Notes under the pieces: model-generated
What the model was told of the DNA's origin: nothing
Seen by the model: the letters and a program-made list of their open reading frames with translations, nothing else
The model's database searches: none
In this document: one piece after another, positions 37,006-45,744 of the stretch
Position numbering within the stretch: the first letter of the stretch is position 1
Layout: each line of letters opens with the position of its first letter
Source: JAJPIG01 sp035531675
GTDB taxonomy: Bacteria > Desulfobacterota > Binatia > Binatales > Binataceae
Direction: 5' to 3'
Assembly: GCA_035531675.1 (NCBI GenBank)
Contig: DATKSL010000006.1
Coordinates: 135,908 to 199,907 of the forward strand
DNA: 64,000 nt
Translations under genes and position numbers: made by a program

Positions 37006-38775
37006 TCAATCCGTCGGTTGCGGCGCGGCCGTGCTCGTGATCGAGGGCGTGGCGGTCGGCGATCCGCGCGGGCTCGGAGCCGCCGAGGCCGCCGGCATCG
37101 ACGCCGGGGGCGCATAGATTGTAATCGGCGTGGGTGGAATCGTGGCCCGCGTCAGCACCGTGACGGAGCGCGATTCCAGCGGCTGCCAGGCATGCTCGAG
37201 CAGCAGAAACAGAATCGCCTGGCGCGCCCGCAGGCTGCCCAGGCCGGGCCGCCACCATGATTCCAGATCGAAGCTGCTGCGCGCGGCGATCGGCCATCCC
37301 GACGGCGCCTCGGTGGCCCCGGCAATCAGGTCGGCGTCGGCCGGGTTATGCACCGATCGAAGGTCGCGCAGGTACCATTCCAGCACCGGCGAGTCGGCAG
37401 CGATCCAGACGCTCGTGGCCGGAGCGCCGCCGGCGGTGACCGCTCGCGCCAGCGCCTCTGTGGCGCCGGCGGCAGTGACCGGTTGACTCCAGAACAGCAG
37501 GGCATGGCGGGCCCACGGCGCTTCGGTCGGCGCGGGCGCGACGATGACGAAATTAGTCGCCATCTGAACGTAGAACGTTGCGATTCCCAGCGCGGCCAGC
37601 GGATAGAAGAGCAGATTCCAGGCCCGCGTCCGTGCCAGCGCCTCGATTCCGATGGCGCCGAGCAGGATGGCGGGAACCAGGATTTCAACTATCCAGGGCG
37701 GGGAGAAAGCCGGTGTGAGAGCGAAAAAAGCGGCCGCCATGATGGTCCAGATGAGAGCGAAGATCGCCAGCGGCGAGCGTGAGCCGGCAAAATTCGTGAG
37801 CACCGCGAACACTCCCACCAGCGCGGCCGCAGCGACCAGGAATTCGTAGCACAGCAACGACGCCAGGCACGCAGCCAGCGCCGATCCCGGCGCGGCCGCG
37901 CCGCTCCAGTTGGCGCGGATCGCCGTGAGCAGCGCGGAAAAAAATCCCCGCGAGAAAAAACCGTTGCCCGCCACGCCCCAGGACAGCACCGCGACGACAA
38001 CGGCGAGCGACAGCAGCCTGGAATAGCGCCGCCACCAGATCGCCAACCTCAGTCGCAGCTCGTCGGTGCCGGCCAATCGCCATATCCCGAGTATCGCCAG
38101 TGCCAGCGCGAAGCCCGCGCCGACCACCAGATTTTGCGCGTCAGCAGAGAGCGCCAGCCCGGCCGCGCAACCCAGCCCGACCGCCCGGCCGGCGCTCGGC
38201 GCGCGAGCGATCGTGGCGAACAGCACTACCACGGTCAGGGCGGCGAGCAGGGCCGGAGCCTGCGTGACGCCGGAGCGCGAGAAGTAGGTCAGGCTGGGCG
38301 AGAGCGCCACCATCGTCGCCATCGCCAGCGCGCCGCTGCGACCGATGAAGGGGCGAAAGGCGAGGGCGATCAGAACCAGGCCGACACCGCATAGCGCGAA
38401 CAGCAGGCGCGCCGAGAAGTCGCCGGCCCCGAAGGCGCCAAGCAGCGCCGCGTCGAGCAGTTGAATCCAGGCCGCAGGCGGCGCCGGCGCAACGCCGAGG
38501 TGCATGGTCTGGTAGGCCGCCAGCGCCCGGCGCGCCTCGACGGGACCGAGCGGCCGGGCGCCAAGCATCAGCATCCGGCTCGCCAGCGCATAGAGCGCGA
38601 GGATCGCCCAGTACAGACGCTCGACCGTGATCATCATCACCGGCCGCTCCAGCCGCTCGTTTTCCGGGTCGGGTCGCGATGCGGCGGGGGCGTGGACCGC
38701 GGCGGGATCGTGCCGCTCCCCGGGCTCGATACCGAGGCGCCATTCTTCGTAGTCGTTTCGCTGGTCGGCTGGCAT
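37006..38775 (-). CDS. Multi-spanning GT-C-like membrane protein (Agl23/PMT-like)
   Basis: A 589-residue integral membrane protein with about ten hydrophobic segments. The early block LMLGARPLGPVEARRALAAYQ after the first helix resembles the acidic loop of GT-C glycosyltransferases and of the flippase-associated Agl23 family, which use lipid-linked sugars. A large C-terminal extracytoplasmic part follows the last helix and ends in a Pro/Ser/Thr tail. ATG 38775 has no clear ribosome site; the later ATGs at 38637/38634 follow GGAG and precede the first helix, so the real start may be there. Donor and acceptor are unknown. Confidence 0.7.
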   Translation of the reverse strand: MPADQRNDYEEWRLGIEPGERHDPAAVHAPAASRPDPENERLERPVMMITVERLYWAILALYALASRMLMLGARPLGPVEARRALAAYQTMHLGVAPAPPAAWIQLLDAALLGAFGAGDFSARLLFALCGVGLVLIALAFRPFIGRSGALAMATMVALSPSLTYFSRSGVTQAPALLAALTVVVLFATIARAPSAGRAVGLGCAAGLALSADAQNLVVGAGFALALAILGIWRLAGTDELRLRLAIWWRRYSRLLSLAVVVAVLSWGVAGNGFFSRGFFSALLTAIRANWSGAAAPGSALAACLASLLCYEFLVAAAALVGVFAVLTNFAGSRSPLAIFALIWTIMAAAFFALTPAFSPPWIVEILVPAILLGAIGIEALARTRAWNLLFYPLAALGIATFYVQMATNFVIVAPAPTEAPWARHALLFWSQPVTAAGATEALARAVTAGGAPATSVWIAADSPVLEWYLRDLRSVHNPADADLIAGATEAPSGWPIAARSSFDLESWWRPGLGSLRARQAILFLLLEHAWQPLESRSVTVLTRATIPPTPITIYAPPASMPAASAAPSPRGSPTATPSITSTAAPQPTD

Positions 38776-38882
38776 TTAAGGGCGATCGGTATTTGGCCGG
38801 AGGCGTCTTGTCAACGCATCACGCGTGGCGCGCTTTATGCCGGTAGCAGCACTGGCTATGCTGACGCGATCGGTCCCTCGTC

Positions 38883-40619
38883 ATGAGCTCCTCCGCAATC
38901 AATATACGCCGCTTTGCCGGGACTGCGTTCTCGTTCCTGATCCTGGCGGCGATTATCGCACTGTTCTTCGCCTATCATCGACGACCCGCAGTGCTGCATC
39001 TGCCGCGCTTTTCGGTCTCGGCCCGCCAGCTACCGTACTATGCCTTCTGCTCGTTCTACCGGATGCTCGCAGCCTACGTGCTGGCGCTGATTTTTTCGAT
39101 TGTCTACGGGCTTGGCGCGGCGCGCGGGCGGGTCTGGGAGCGGGTGATGATTCCGATCATCGATATCGCGCAGTCGGTGCCGGTGGTGGGATTTTTTCCG
39201 GCCGCGGTCTATTTCTTCGTCTCGATCTCTCATGGCGGACGGCTGGGCGTCGAGCTGGCGGCGATTTTCCTGATCTTCACCAGCCAGGCGTGGAACATGG
39301 CGCTGGGCGTCTACGAGTCGGCGCGGACGATTCCCGGCGACTCGCTGGAAGTCTTCCAGGCCTTCGGCGCCAGCGGCTGGCTCAAGCTCAAGCGGCTGCT
39401 GCTGCCGGCCTGCGTACCCAAGCTGGTCTACAACTCGATCCTGTCGTGGGTGGCGGGATGGTACTTCCTGATCGCCTGCGAGATCATCACGGTCGGCCCG
39501 GCCCATTATCGATTGCCCGGATTAGGCAGCTACCTGATGGAAGCGGCGGACAGGGGCCGTTCCGGCGAGATCGTGGCCGGGCTGCTGACGCTGCTCGCGA
39601 TCATCGTGGCGATGGACTTCATGGTCTGGCAGCCGTTGTCGGTGTGGGCGGACAAGTTCCGTTACGAGTTCGCCGCCTCGAGCCCCGACAGCGAAGCGCC
39701 CGAGACCGTCGCGATCGTCGGCGCGCTCTACCAGATTGGCCCCACTATCCTGCGCGGCTTCCGCCTTATCCTGGCCCCGCCGGCCGCAGTTCTGCGCGCG
39801 CTTCGCGAGCGTATCCCGCCGCTCCGGATGCGCGATTATTCGTCCCTGTGGCGCGGCCTGCGGCTGGTCAGGATCGGTCTCGTCCTGATCGCGCTGGTCT
39901 TGCTGGCCTGGGCGATCGTCGATGGCGCGGTCGCGCTGGTGCGGGCACTTGCCCAGCCATGGCCGGCCGAGGCCCGGATGATACCGCTGGCGACGCTCGC
40001 TTCGATCGCGCGCCTGGTGGTCGCCTATGCTATCTCGCTGGCCTGGATTATCCCCTGCACGCTGGCCGCCAGCTCCAGCGCGCGGCTGCGCCAGCGGCTG
40101 GCCTCGATCGCCGAGATCGTCGGCTCGGTGCCGGCCACGGCGCTGTTCCCGCTGATCGTGGTGTTCGTGATCGAGGTCACCGGCGGCATGAACCTGGCCT
40201 CGATCCTGCTAATCCTGACCGGGATGCAGTGGTACCTGCTGTTCAATCTGCTGGCCGGGGTGAGCCAGATTCCCGAAGATCTGAAGGAGGCCGCGCGATC
40301 GTTCGGGCTGGGCCGCCTGGCGACCTGGCGCAAGCTGGTGCTGCCGGCCGTGACGCCGTCGCTCATCACCGGCAGTATCACGGCCTGGGGCGGCGGCTGG
40401 AACGCGCTGATCCTGTCGGAATACTTCGTCTACCGGAGCCACACCTACCAGGTGTTGGGACTCGGCGCGCTGCTCGACGTCGCGACCTATCAGACCGGCA
40501 ACAGCGTGATGATCCTGCTGAGCCTGCTGTCGATGATTGCAGTGGTGATAGTCTTGAACCGCCTGGTATGGCGCCGGCTCTACGACTTGGCGGTGGAACG
40601 TTATCGGCTGGACTATTGA
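38883..40619 (+). CDS. ABC transporter permease, two fused NitT/TauT-type domains
   Basis: A 578-residue inner-membrane protein with two complete permease modules, each with its EAA-type loop: EVFQAFGASGWLKLKRLLLPA in the first half and DLKEAARSFGLGRLATWRKLVLPA in the second. Such fusion normally needs only one ATPase dimer, supplied by the next gene 50 bases downstream. The pattern matches nitrate/sulfonate/taurine-type importers. No periplasmic binding protein gene is adjacent, so the substrate is unknown. Confidence 0.9.
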   Translation: MSSSAINIRRFAGTAFSFLILAAIIALFFAYHRRPAVLHLPRFSVSARQLPYYAFCSFYRMLAAYVLALIFSIVYGLGAARGRVWERVMIPIIDIAQSVPVVGFFPAAVYFFVSISHGGRLGVELAAIFLIFTSQAWNMALGVYESARTIPGDSLEVFQAFGASGWLKLKRLLLPACVPKLVYNSILSWVAGWYFLIACEIITVGPAHYRLPGLGSYLMEAADRGRSGEIVAGLLTLLAIIVAMDFMVWQPLSVWADKFRYEFAASSPDSEAPETVAIVGALYQIGPTILRGFRLILAPPAAVLRALRERIPPLRMRDYSSLWRGLRLVRIGLVLIALVLLAWAIVDGAVALVRALAQPWPAEARMIPLATLASIARLVVAYAISLAWIIPCTLAASSSARLRQRLASIAEIVGSVPATALFPLIVVFVIEVTGGMNLASILLILTGMQWYLLFNLLAGVSQIPEDLKEAARSFGLGRLATWRKLVLPAVTPSLITGSITAWGGGWNALILSEYFVYRSHTYQVLGLGALLDVATYQTGNSVMILLSLLSMIAVVIVLNRLVWRRLYDLAVERYRLDY

Positions 40620-40669
40620 GAAGTTGCCCGACGGATGTCTTTTATGGCTGAACCCGAGCCTCCCGACCC

Positions 40670-41428
40670 ATGCCGCTGCTTGAACTTACCCATATCTCCA
40701 AGCACTACCCGCACGCCAAGGGGAGTCTGCGCGTGATCGAGGATATCTCGTTCAGCGTCAACGAGGGCGAGTTCGTCGCGATCGTCGGACCCTCGGGATG
40801 CGGCAAGTCGACGCTGCTGCGGATTATCAACGGTATCGTGCCGCTCAGCTCCGGCCAGGTGCTGTACCGCGGCCGCCAGGTCGACGGTATCAATCTCGAG
40901 TGCGCGCTGGTGTTCCAATCCTTCGCCCTGATGCCGTGGCTGACGGTCGACGACAACATCGAGATGCCGCTCGAAGCGCTGGGTATTCCGCCCGCCGAGC
41001 GCCGCCGGCGCGCGAGTCTTTATATCGACAAGGTCGGGCTCGACGGCTTCGAGGAAGCTTATCCGCGCGAGCTTTCGGGCGGCATGAAGCAGCGGGTAGG
41101 ATTGGCGCGGGCGCTGGCGGTGGAGCCCAAGGTGTTGCTGATGGATGAGCCGTTCTCGGCGCTCGACGCACTGACCGCGATCAGCCTGCGCGAGGAGACG
41201 CTCGATATCTGGCAGGCGCCGGACAGCCCGGTGCATACCATCCTGCTCGTCACGCACATTATCGAGGAGGCGATCGAGTTGGCCGACCGCGTGCTGGTGA
41301 TCTCGGCCGGGCCGGGACGCCTGCTGGCCGACCTGCGGATCGAGCTGCCGCGTCCGCGCGATCGCCGCAGCGACGGCTTCAACGCCTTCACCGACAAGGT
41401 GTTCTCGTTGATCGAGGAGCGCTCCTGA
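40670..41428 (+). CDS. ABC transporter ATP-binding protein, NitT/TauT type
   Basis: A 252-residue ATPase that drives the fused permease upstream. Walker A GPSGCGKSTLL, Q-loop VFQSFALMPW, signature LSGGMKQRVGLARAL, Walker B VLLMDEPFSALD and the H-loop LLVTHIIEEAIELADRVLV are all present. Unlike many NitT-type ATPases it ends soon after the core; the C-terminal accessory domain is encoded by the next gene. Its TGA overlaps the next ATG by one base (TGATG). Confidence 0.95.
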   Translation: MPLLELTHISKHYPHAKGSLRVIEDISFSVNEGEFVAIVGPSGCGKSTLLRIINGIVPLSSGQVLYRGRQVDGINLECALVFQSFALMPWLTVDDNIEMPLEALGIPPAERRRRASLYIDKVGLDGFEEAYPRELSGGMKQRVGLARALAVEPKVLLMDEPFSALDALTAISLREETLDIWQAPDSPVHTILLVTHIIEEAIELADRVLVISAGPGRLLADLRIELPRPRDRRSDGFNAFTDKVFSLIEERS

Positions 41429-41916
41429 TGCCCCTGAGCGGAATCAATCCGATTCCCGAGGGCAATCTTAACTGGGTTTTCGGCCTGCTCGAGTTGCTCG
41501 AGGATCGCGGCGGGCGCGAGGACGGCTACAAGATTGCGCGCGACCTCAATATCAAGTTCGACGACGTGCTGCGGGTGATGAAGATCGCGGAGATCCTGGG
41601 GCTGGTCTCGACTCCGGCGGGCGACGTGGTGCTGGAACCGCTGGGCAAGCAATTTCTCGACAGCGACGTCAATCAGCGCAAGCTGATGATCCGCGAGCAG
41701 CTACGAAATCACGGCCTGTTCAGTTACCTGATACGGCTGCTGAAGGCGCAGGAGGACAAGTCGCTCAGCAAGGAGGTGGTGCTCGAGCATCTGGCGATGC
41801 TGTTGCCTCACGAGCTTCCCGAGCGCCAGTTCACGCGTATCGTGAGCTGGGGTCGATTCGCCGAGCTGTTCGGCTACAACAAGGACAGCGACCGCTTCTA
41901 CCTCGACCAGGAGTAG
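41428..41916 (+). CDS. Stand-alone AAA-associated domain of the ABC transporter
   Basis: A 162-residue protein matching the ABC-associated C-terminal domain that is commonly fused to nitrate-type ATPases. It reads as a winged-helix module (LLELLEDRGGREDGYKIARDLN, VMKIAEILGLV, GDVVLEPLGKQFL) followed by a helical part ending RFAELFGYNKDSDRFYLDQ. Its start overlaps the ATPase stop, ensuring equal synthesis. A regulatory or coupling role for the importer is likely. Converges on a DUF302 gene ten bases beyond its stop. Confidence 0.85.
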   Translation: MPLSGINPIPEGNLNWVFGLLELLEDRGGREDGYKIARDLNIKFDDVLRVMKIAEILGLVSTPAGDVVLEPLGKQFLDSDVNQRKLMIREQLRNHGLFSYLIRLLKAQEDKSLSKEVVLEHLAMLLPHELPERQFTRIVSWGRFAELFGYNKDSDRFYLDQE

Positions 41917-41926
41917 CCCCGCCAGA

Positions 41927-42460
41927 TCAGGCTTTCGTGCCGCTCACCAGTTCGGCGAGTGCCGTGAGCTTCTCGTCGAGCCGCGCCGCCGCTGCGAGTA
42001 ACTGCGGGTTGCCAAGCCGGGTCATCAAGGAGGACGGCAAATCGTAGGCGACCCGACATGAACCGCTGCGCGGCTCTTCGTAGATCATCATCCGCACCGG
42101 CACGTGCAAGCCCACGCCGAGGTCGTGCCGCAGCATCGTGCGCGCGATCAACGGGTTGCCAAGAATATAAAGCACTGCCTGGGCGGGCTGCCCGATCCTC
42201 GCGAGCCAGGCGCCGTGATCGATCCGCATGAAGCCCATGAAGCCGCTCGGCCCCTCGAAGGCGCGCATCCGCCGCTCGAAGTCTTCGGCCGAGGTCGAGG
42301 CCTTGACCGCAGCGCGGAACGCCGCGTCGTCGACCGCGCCGACCGCCGCCTCGAAGGCGGCCACGACGGTGTCGAACGGGCGGTTACTGACGTGCTCGCG
42401 ATGAATCAGTGTGCTTTCGTCCTGCATGGCATCCTCGTCGCGGCCAGTCTCCTCAGGCAT
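41927..42460 (-). CDS. DUF302 domain protein
   Basis: A 177-residue soluble protein. The DUF302 pattern is visible: NRPFDTVVAAFEAAV at the N-terminal side, VLYILGNPLIARTMLRHDLGVGLHVPVRMMIYEE with the conserved Asn and Tyr/Glu, and YDLPSSLM. An internal ATG (residue 12) is an alternative start. It is the most distal of four leftward genes. Function of the family is unknown, though some members bind small ligands or metals. Confidence 0.85.
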   Translation of the reverse strand: MPEETGRDEDAMQDESTLIHREHVSNRPFDTVVAAFEAAVGAVDDAAFRAAVKASTSAEDFERRMRAFEGPSGFMGFMRIDHGAWLARIGQPAQAVLYILGNPLIARTMLRHDLGVGLHVPVRMMIYEEPRSGSCRVAYDLPSSLMTRLGNPQLLAAAARLDEKLTALAELVSGTKA

Positions 42461-42488
42461 CGGGATGAGCCTGGTATGTGAATTGCCG

Positions 42489-43058
42489 CTAGTGGCGGAG
42501 CAATGATTTCCGCACCGTCTGATGCTTGGTCTGCGGATGGAGCCAGACGCTCATGACCGCCGGGCAGAATGACGGATCGTCAACCTCGCCGGTGCTCGAA
42601 TCGTTCAGATAGACCAGCGTGCGGTTGGCCTCCGAGCAGAAGATTACGATTTGATCGCCGGGCCGCACGCTGCGGATGACGCTCTTCAGTTCCGCCTGCC
42701 AGGCGCGCAGCTTGCTCTCGTCGCCCAGCTTAAGGTCGCGCATCTCGCCCACCGCATTCTTCACCAGCGTGTCGGCGGAAACCGCCCGGCTCGGCTCGAG
42801 GTCGAGCGCATGCGGCTCCGCTTCCGACCATCGTGGGCCGACAATCCACAAGGTCGCGTCGTACATCTGGATACCCCACCATGAGTGGCGGCCCTTGCCG
42901 AACGGATGCATCCCCGGAACCGCCGCAGCGACCTGCGCCGGCAACGGCCGATGGCTATCCCCGAGCGCCGGGATCGCGAGGCCAGTGGACGAAATCAAAG
43001 CCAGGAATACAGTGGCTAATCGCAAAGATTCAGAGCTGGCGGGAATTCCGTGTCTCAT
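42489..43058 (-). CDS. Exported chalcone isomerase-like protein
   Basis: A 189-residue periplasmic protein. The chosen ATG 43058 starts a signal peptide (LRLATVFLALISSTGLAIPALG); the open frame extends further but that part is basic and unlikely. The mature protein matches bacterial chalcone isomerase-like domains: WGIQMYDATLWI, LDLEPSRAVSADTLVKNAVGEM, PGDQIVIFCSEANRTLVYLN, and FCPAVMSVWLHPQT. Such proteins occur beside redox genes; enzymatic activity is not proven for most. Confidence 0.8.
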   Translation of the reverse strand: MRHGIPASSESLRLATVFLALISSTGLAIPALGDSHRPLPAQVAAAVPGMHPFGKGRHSWWGIQMYDATLWIVGPRWSEAEPHALDLEPSRAVSADTLVKNAVGEMRDLKLGDESKLRAWQAELKSVIRSVRPGDQIVIFCSEANRTLVYLNDSSTGEVDDPSFCPAVMSVWLHPQTKHQTVRKSLLRH

Positions 43059-43095
43059 AGGCGTTCTCGTGGTGTCCTCGCTTTTTCGATCATGC

Positions 43096-43812
43096 TTAGA
43101 ATTTTTCTTTGAATGGCCGCAAGTCGATTTCCTGCGTCCATGCGCTGCGATCCTGATGGGCCACATGCCAGTAGGCTTCCGCGATCGCCGCGGGCTTGAG
43201 CATGTCTGCCTCGGTCAGCTCGGGAAAGCGCTGGCGGATGAAGGGCGAGTCGATGGCGCCGTCAATATTGATGTAGGCGACATGGAGCCCCTGCGGGCCG
43301 AGATCGCGCGCCATCACCTGAGCGAGTCCGCGCAACGCAAACTTGGACGGGCCGAAGGCGGCCGAGGTCGGATAGGGACGCGTGCCGGCCGTGGCGCCGG
43401 TGAACAGGATGACGCCGGTGCCCGCCGCGACCATCGCGGGGACCACCTGCTGCGACCATAGAAAGGCCGCGAACGCATTGACGCGCCAGGTGTTCTCGAA
43501 GGTGCTGGGTTTGGTCTCCATCAGCCGGCCAAACGGGCGCATCGCGGCATTGTAGAGCAGCACCGCGGGCTCGCCCAGCTCACGCCGCACGGTGGCGACG
43601 GCGACTTCGATCTGCGCTCCGTCGGCGACGTTGGCGGCGACCGGCAATGCGGTTGCACCGCTGCTTCGTAGCTCCCCGGCGAGTTCCGCCAGATAATCCT
43701 GGCTGCGCGCGACCAGCGCGACGGCGTAACCTGCGGCGAAGCGCCGGGCGAGCGCGGCGCCCAGTCCCGCACCCACGCCCACTACCACGGCAACCGGCTT
43801 TTCAGATGGCAT
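43096..43812 (-). CDS. SDR-family protein lacking the catalytic Tyr
   Basis: A 238-residue Rossmann protein. The dinucleotide loop VGVGAGLGAALARRF is intact. The usual NNAG is changed to LYNAAM, the catalytic Ser region reads FTGATAG, and the YxxxK motif is FGPSK, with Phe153 in place of Tyr and Lys157 kept. Thus two of the catalytic residues are missing, as in some atypical SDRs. It sits between a chalcone-isomerase-like and a kappa-GST/HCCA-isomerase-like gene, all leftward, so a joint aromatic or redox pathway is plausible. Activity as a classical dehydrogenase is doubtful. Confidence 0.85.
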   Translation of the reverse strand: MPSEKPVAVVVGVGAGLGAALARRFAAGYAVALVARSQDYLAELAGELRSSGATALPVAANVADGAQIEVAVATVRRELGEPAVLLYNAAMRPFGRLMETKPSTFENTWRVNAFAAFLWSQQVVPAMVAAGTGVILFTGATAGTRPYPTSAAFGPSKFALRGLAQVMARDLGPQGLHVAYINIDGAIDSPFIRQRFPELTEADMLKPAAIAEAYWHVAHQDRSAWTQEIDLRPFKEKF

Positions 43813-43851
43813 CCCGCTTTACCTCCAGTAGCTGAGCTTCATGGGCGCTGC

Positions 43852-44448
43852 TCAGGCGAGCCTGCGCAGCGCCTGCTCGACGAACTCGAAGCGATCGTTG
43901 CCCCAGAACATCTCATCGCCGACGAAAAACGTCGGCGCGCCAAACACTCCGCGCCGCACCGCCTCGTCGGTGTTGCGGCGCAAGCGATCCTTGACCTCCT
44001 GGCGTTCGCTCACGGCGGCAAGTTCGCTCGCCGGAACGCCGGCCTGCTCGAGCACGCCGCGCAATACCGCGTCATCGCCGAGGTCCTGCGTCTCGGCCCA
44101 TATCGCGCGATAGACCGCCCGATGGTACGGCGGGAAAACGCCGAGCTGCTGCGCCGCGACCGCCCCGCGCATCAGCCGCAGCGTATTCGACATGAACGGG
44201 TATGGATTCGATTTGAAGACCACGCCGTAACGCGTCGCCCAGCGCTGCAGTTCGATCGCCATGTAGCGGGCCTTGGCGGGAATGGTCATCGGCGAGGCAT
44301 TGCCGGTGGCCTTGAGCACCGCGCCCAGCAGGATCGGGGTGTAGGCCACCGAGGCCTGGTTGCGCCGGGCGAAATCCTCGATCCGGAGGCTCGCCAGGTA
44401 GCTGAAGGGGCTGCCGTAATCGAACAGGAACTCGACTTCGCGGTTCAT
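43852..44448 (-). CDS. DsbA-like kappa-class GST / 2-hydroxychromene-2-carboxylate isomerase family
   Basis: A 198-residue thioredoxin-fold protein with a helical insert. The active-site segment FLFDYGSPFSYLASL has Ser instead of the DsbA Cys pair, as in HCCA isomerases and kappa-class GSTs, which use glutathione. VFGAPTFFVGDEMFWGNDRFEFVEQAL at the C-terminus is the family glutathione-binding end. HCCA isomerase acts in naphthalene degradation; given the ring dioxygenase elsewhere in the window an aromatic role is possible but not shown. First gene of the leftward group 44448-41927. Confidence 0.9.
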   Translation of the reverse strand: MNREVEFLFDYGSPFSYLASLRIEDFARRNQASVAYTPILLGAVLKATGNASPMTIPAKARYMAIELQRWATRYGVVFKSNPYPFMSNTLRLMRGAVAAQQLGVFPPYHRAVYRAIWAETQDLGDDAVLRGVLEQAGVPASELAAVSERQEVKDRLRRNTDEAVRRGVFGAPTFFVGDEMFWGNDRFEFVEQALRRLA

Positions 44449-44806
44449 CTATAGCCCCCTCCAAGGCTCCGAGTCAGCGGTTTATCGAAACGCCGCTTTC
44501 AGGATGGAGAAGCAACTCGTGAGCCATCGCGTACGTTTCGTATAAGTAGGCCAAGCCCCGGCCATTTGCCAAGCTAATATTTACGCGGTAGGCAAAGAGC
44601 GCTGTGAGCGGGATCGCAATTGGCGAAACGAGGTCGCAGAATGCGCGCGCTATCCAGCTTTTTCCCAACGATGCAGCGGACTGCTAAACATCACAGCTAT
44701 TCCGCGTCTATCGGTGTCGGGATGCGTCGCAGCCGGTTATACTCCCGGACACCAGTTCTACTTTCGGAGGGCGCCGCCGCTATATCGGAGCGCGAGAGAG
44801 AAGGTC
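44449..44806. other. Intergenic region between divergent GST-type genes
   Basis: About 360 bases with no gene that can be supported. It must carry promoters for the leftward HCCA-isomerase-like gene and the rightward GST. AT-richer patches occur around 44540-44600, but no clear hexamer pair or known RNA was recognised. Confidence 0.35.
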
Positions 44807-45586
44807 ATGGAACTTTATCACAACAACATGTCGGTCTGTGCGCAGAAGGTCAGGCTGGTAATTCGTGCGAAGGGTTTGAAGCCCGTCGAGCGTCATCTGA
44901 ACCTCCGCACCGGCGAATCGCATACGCCCGAGTACCTGGCGCTCAATCCCAATGGGGTGGTGCCGACGCTTATCGACCGCGGCGAGCCGATTATCGAGTC
45001 GACCGTGATCTGCGAATACCTCGACGACGCTTATCCCGAGCCGCCGCTGCGACCGCGCGACCCGCTGGCGCGGGCGCGGATGCGTTTGTGGACGCAAATC
45101 CCCGATACCGGGCTTCATCACGCCTGCGCGACGATCAGCGTCGCGATCGCCTTCGGCAAGCAGATGGAAGCCGCCGGCGGGGAACAGTTCAAAAATCGTC
45201 CCAATCCGAGTGAGACCGAATACTACCGGAGTCTCGCGCGCGAGCGACTCGACCATCCGCAGTTCCCCGAAGGCATCAGGTATTACAATCAGCTGGTGAC
45301 GAAGATGGCGCGCCAGCTCAACGCCACCACCTGGCTGGCCGGCGACGAATACAGCCTGGCCGACGTGGCGATTCTGCCCTACATCATCCGCCTCGAAGAC
45401 CTGGCGCTGTTCTGGATGCTGGACGGCGCGCGCAGTTCGGTCGGGCGCTGGCTCGACCGCTCGAAGCAGCGCGAGAACTTCAGCGCGATCGCGGATTACC
45501 ACGATCCGAAGTATCTCGAGCTGATGGGCCGCGCCGGGCGTGAGGCGACGCCCCGCATCAAGTCGATCCTCGCCGAACGACGCTAG
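44807..45586 (+). CDS. Glutathione S-transferase family protein
   Basis: A 259-residue GST. ATG 44807 is preceded by GAGAGAAGG and starts the thioredoxin-like domain (MELYHNNMSVCAQKVRLVI); the glutathione-binding segment is VPTLIDRGEPIIESTVICEYLDD and the helical domain ends DEYSLADVAILPYIIRLEDL. It is paralogous to the dioxygenase-operon GST at 9019-9837. The last 19 residues, GRAGREATPRIKSILAERR, recur exactly at the end of the next gene because of a direct repeat (45523-45644 and 46293-46376). Confidence 0.9.
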   Translation: MELYHNNMSVCAQKVRLVIRAKGLKPVERHLNLRTGESHTPEYLALNPNGVVPTLIDRGEPIIESTVICEYLDDAYPEPPLRPRDPLARARMRLWTQIPDTGLHHACATISVAIAFGKQMEAAGGEQFKNRPNPSETEYYRSLARERLDHPQFPEGIRYYNQLVTKMARQLNATTWLAGDEYSLADVAILPYIIRLEDLALFWMLDGARSSVGRWLDRSKQRENFSAIADYHDPKYLELMGRAGREATPRIKSILAERR

Positions 45587-45644
45587 CGCGACCGAACAAC
45601 GCTAGCGCGGCCGCACGGCGCTAGCGCGTCGCGAGTTCGCGCAG
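45523..45644 (+). repeat. Direct repeat, left copy, including the end of the GST gene
   Basis: The first 68 bases match 46293-46360 with two mismatches (the repeat covers the GST stop), and the last 16 bases match 46361-46376. The left copy is 38 bases longer because of two extra 19-bp tandem units (see 45573-45629). The right copy lies at 46293-46376. The segment between is about 650 bases and holds most of a membrane-protein gene. Confidence 0.85.
45573..45629 (+). repeat. Tandem 19-bp repeat, three copies
   Basis: Three head-to-tail units: CCGAACGACGCTAGCGCGA, CCGAACAACGCTAGCGCGG and CCGCACGGCGCTAGCGCGT. They span the GST stop codon and the following bases. The right direct-repeat copy has only one such unit (46343-46361), so the expansion arose locally. 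Confidence 0.85.
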
Positions 45645-45744
45645 GCGCTCTGACGTCCTGCGCGCCGGATGAGCGACCACGCACTCGAAAAGTGGCCAAG
45701 CGCGCTTTTGGTTTACAAGGTGAGCGGGCAACAAGGACCGATCC

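Noticed and set aside
44474..44668. 64-codon minus-strand frame in the gap between GST-type genes
   Set aside because: No ribosome-binding site, no similarity and no neighbour linkage support a real gene.
45573..45629. CRISPR array
   Set aside because: The three 19-bp units are head-to-tail with no spacers, so they are a simple tandem repeat.
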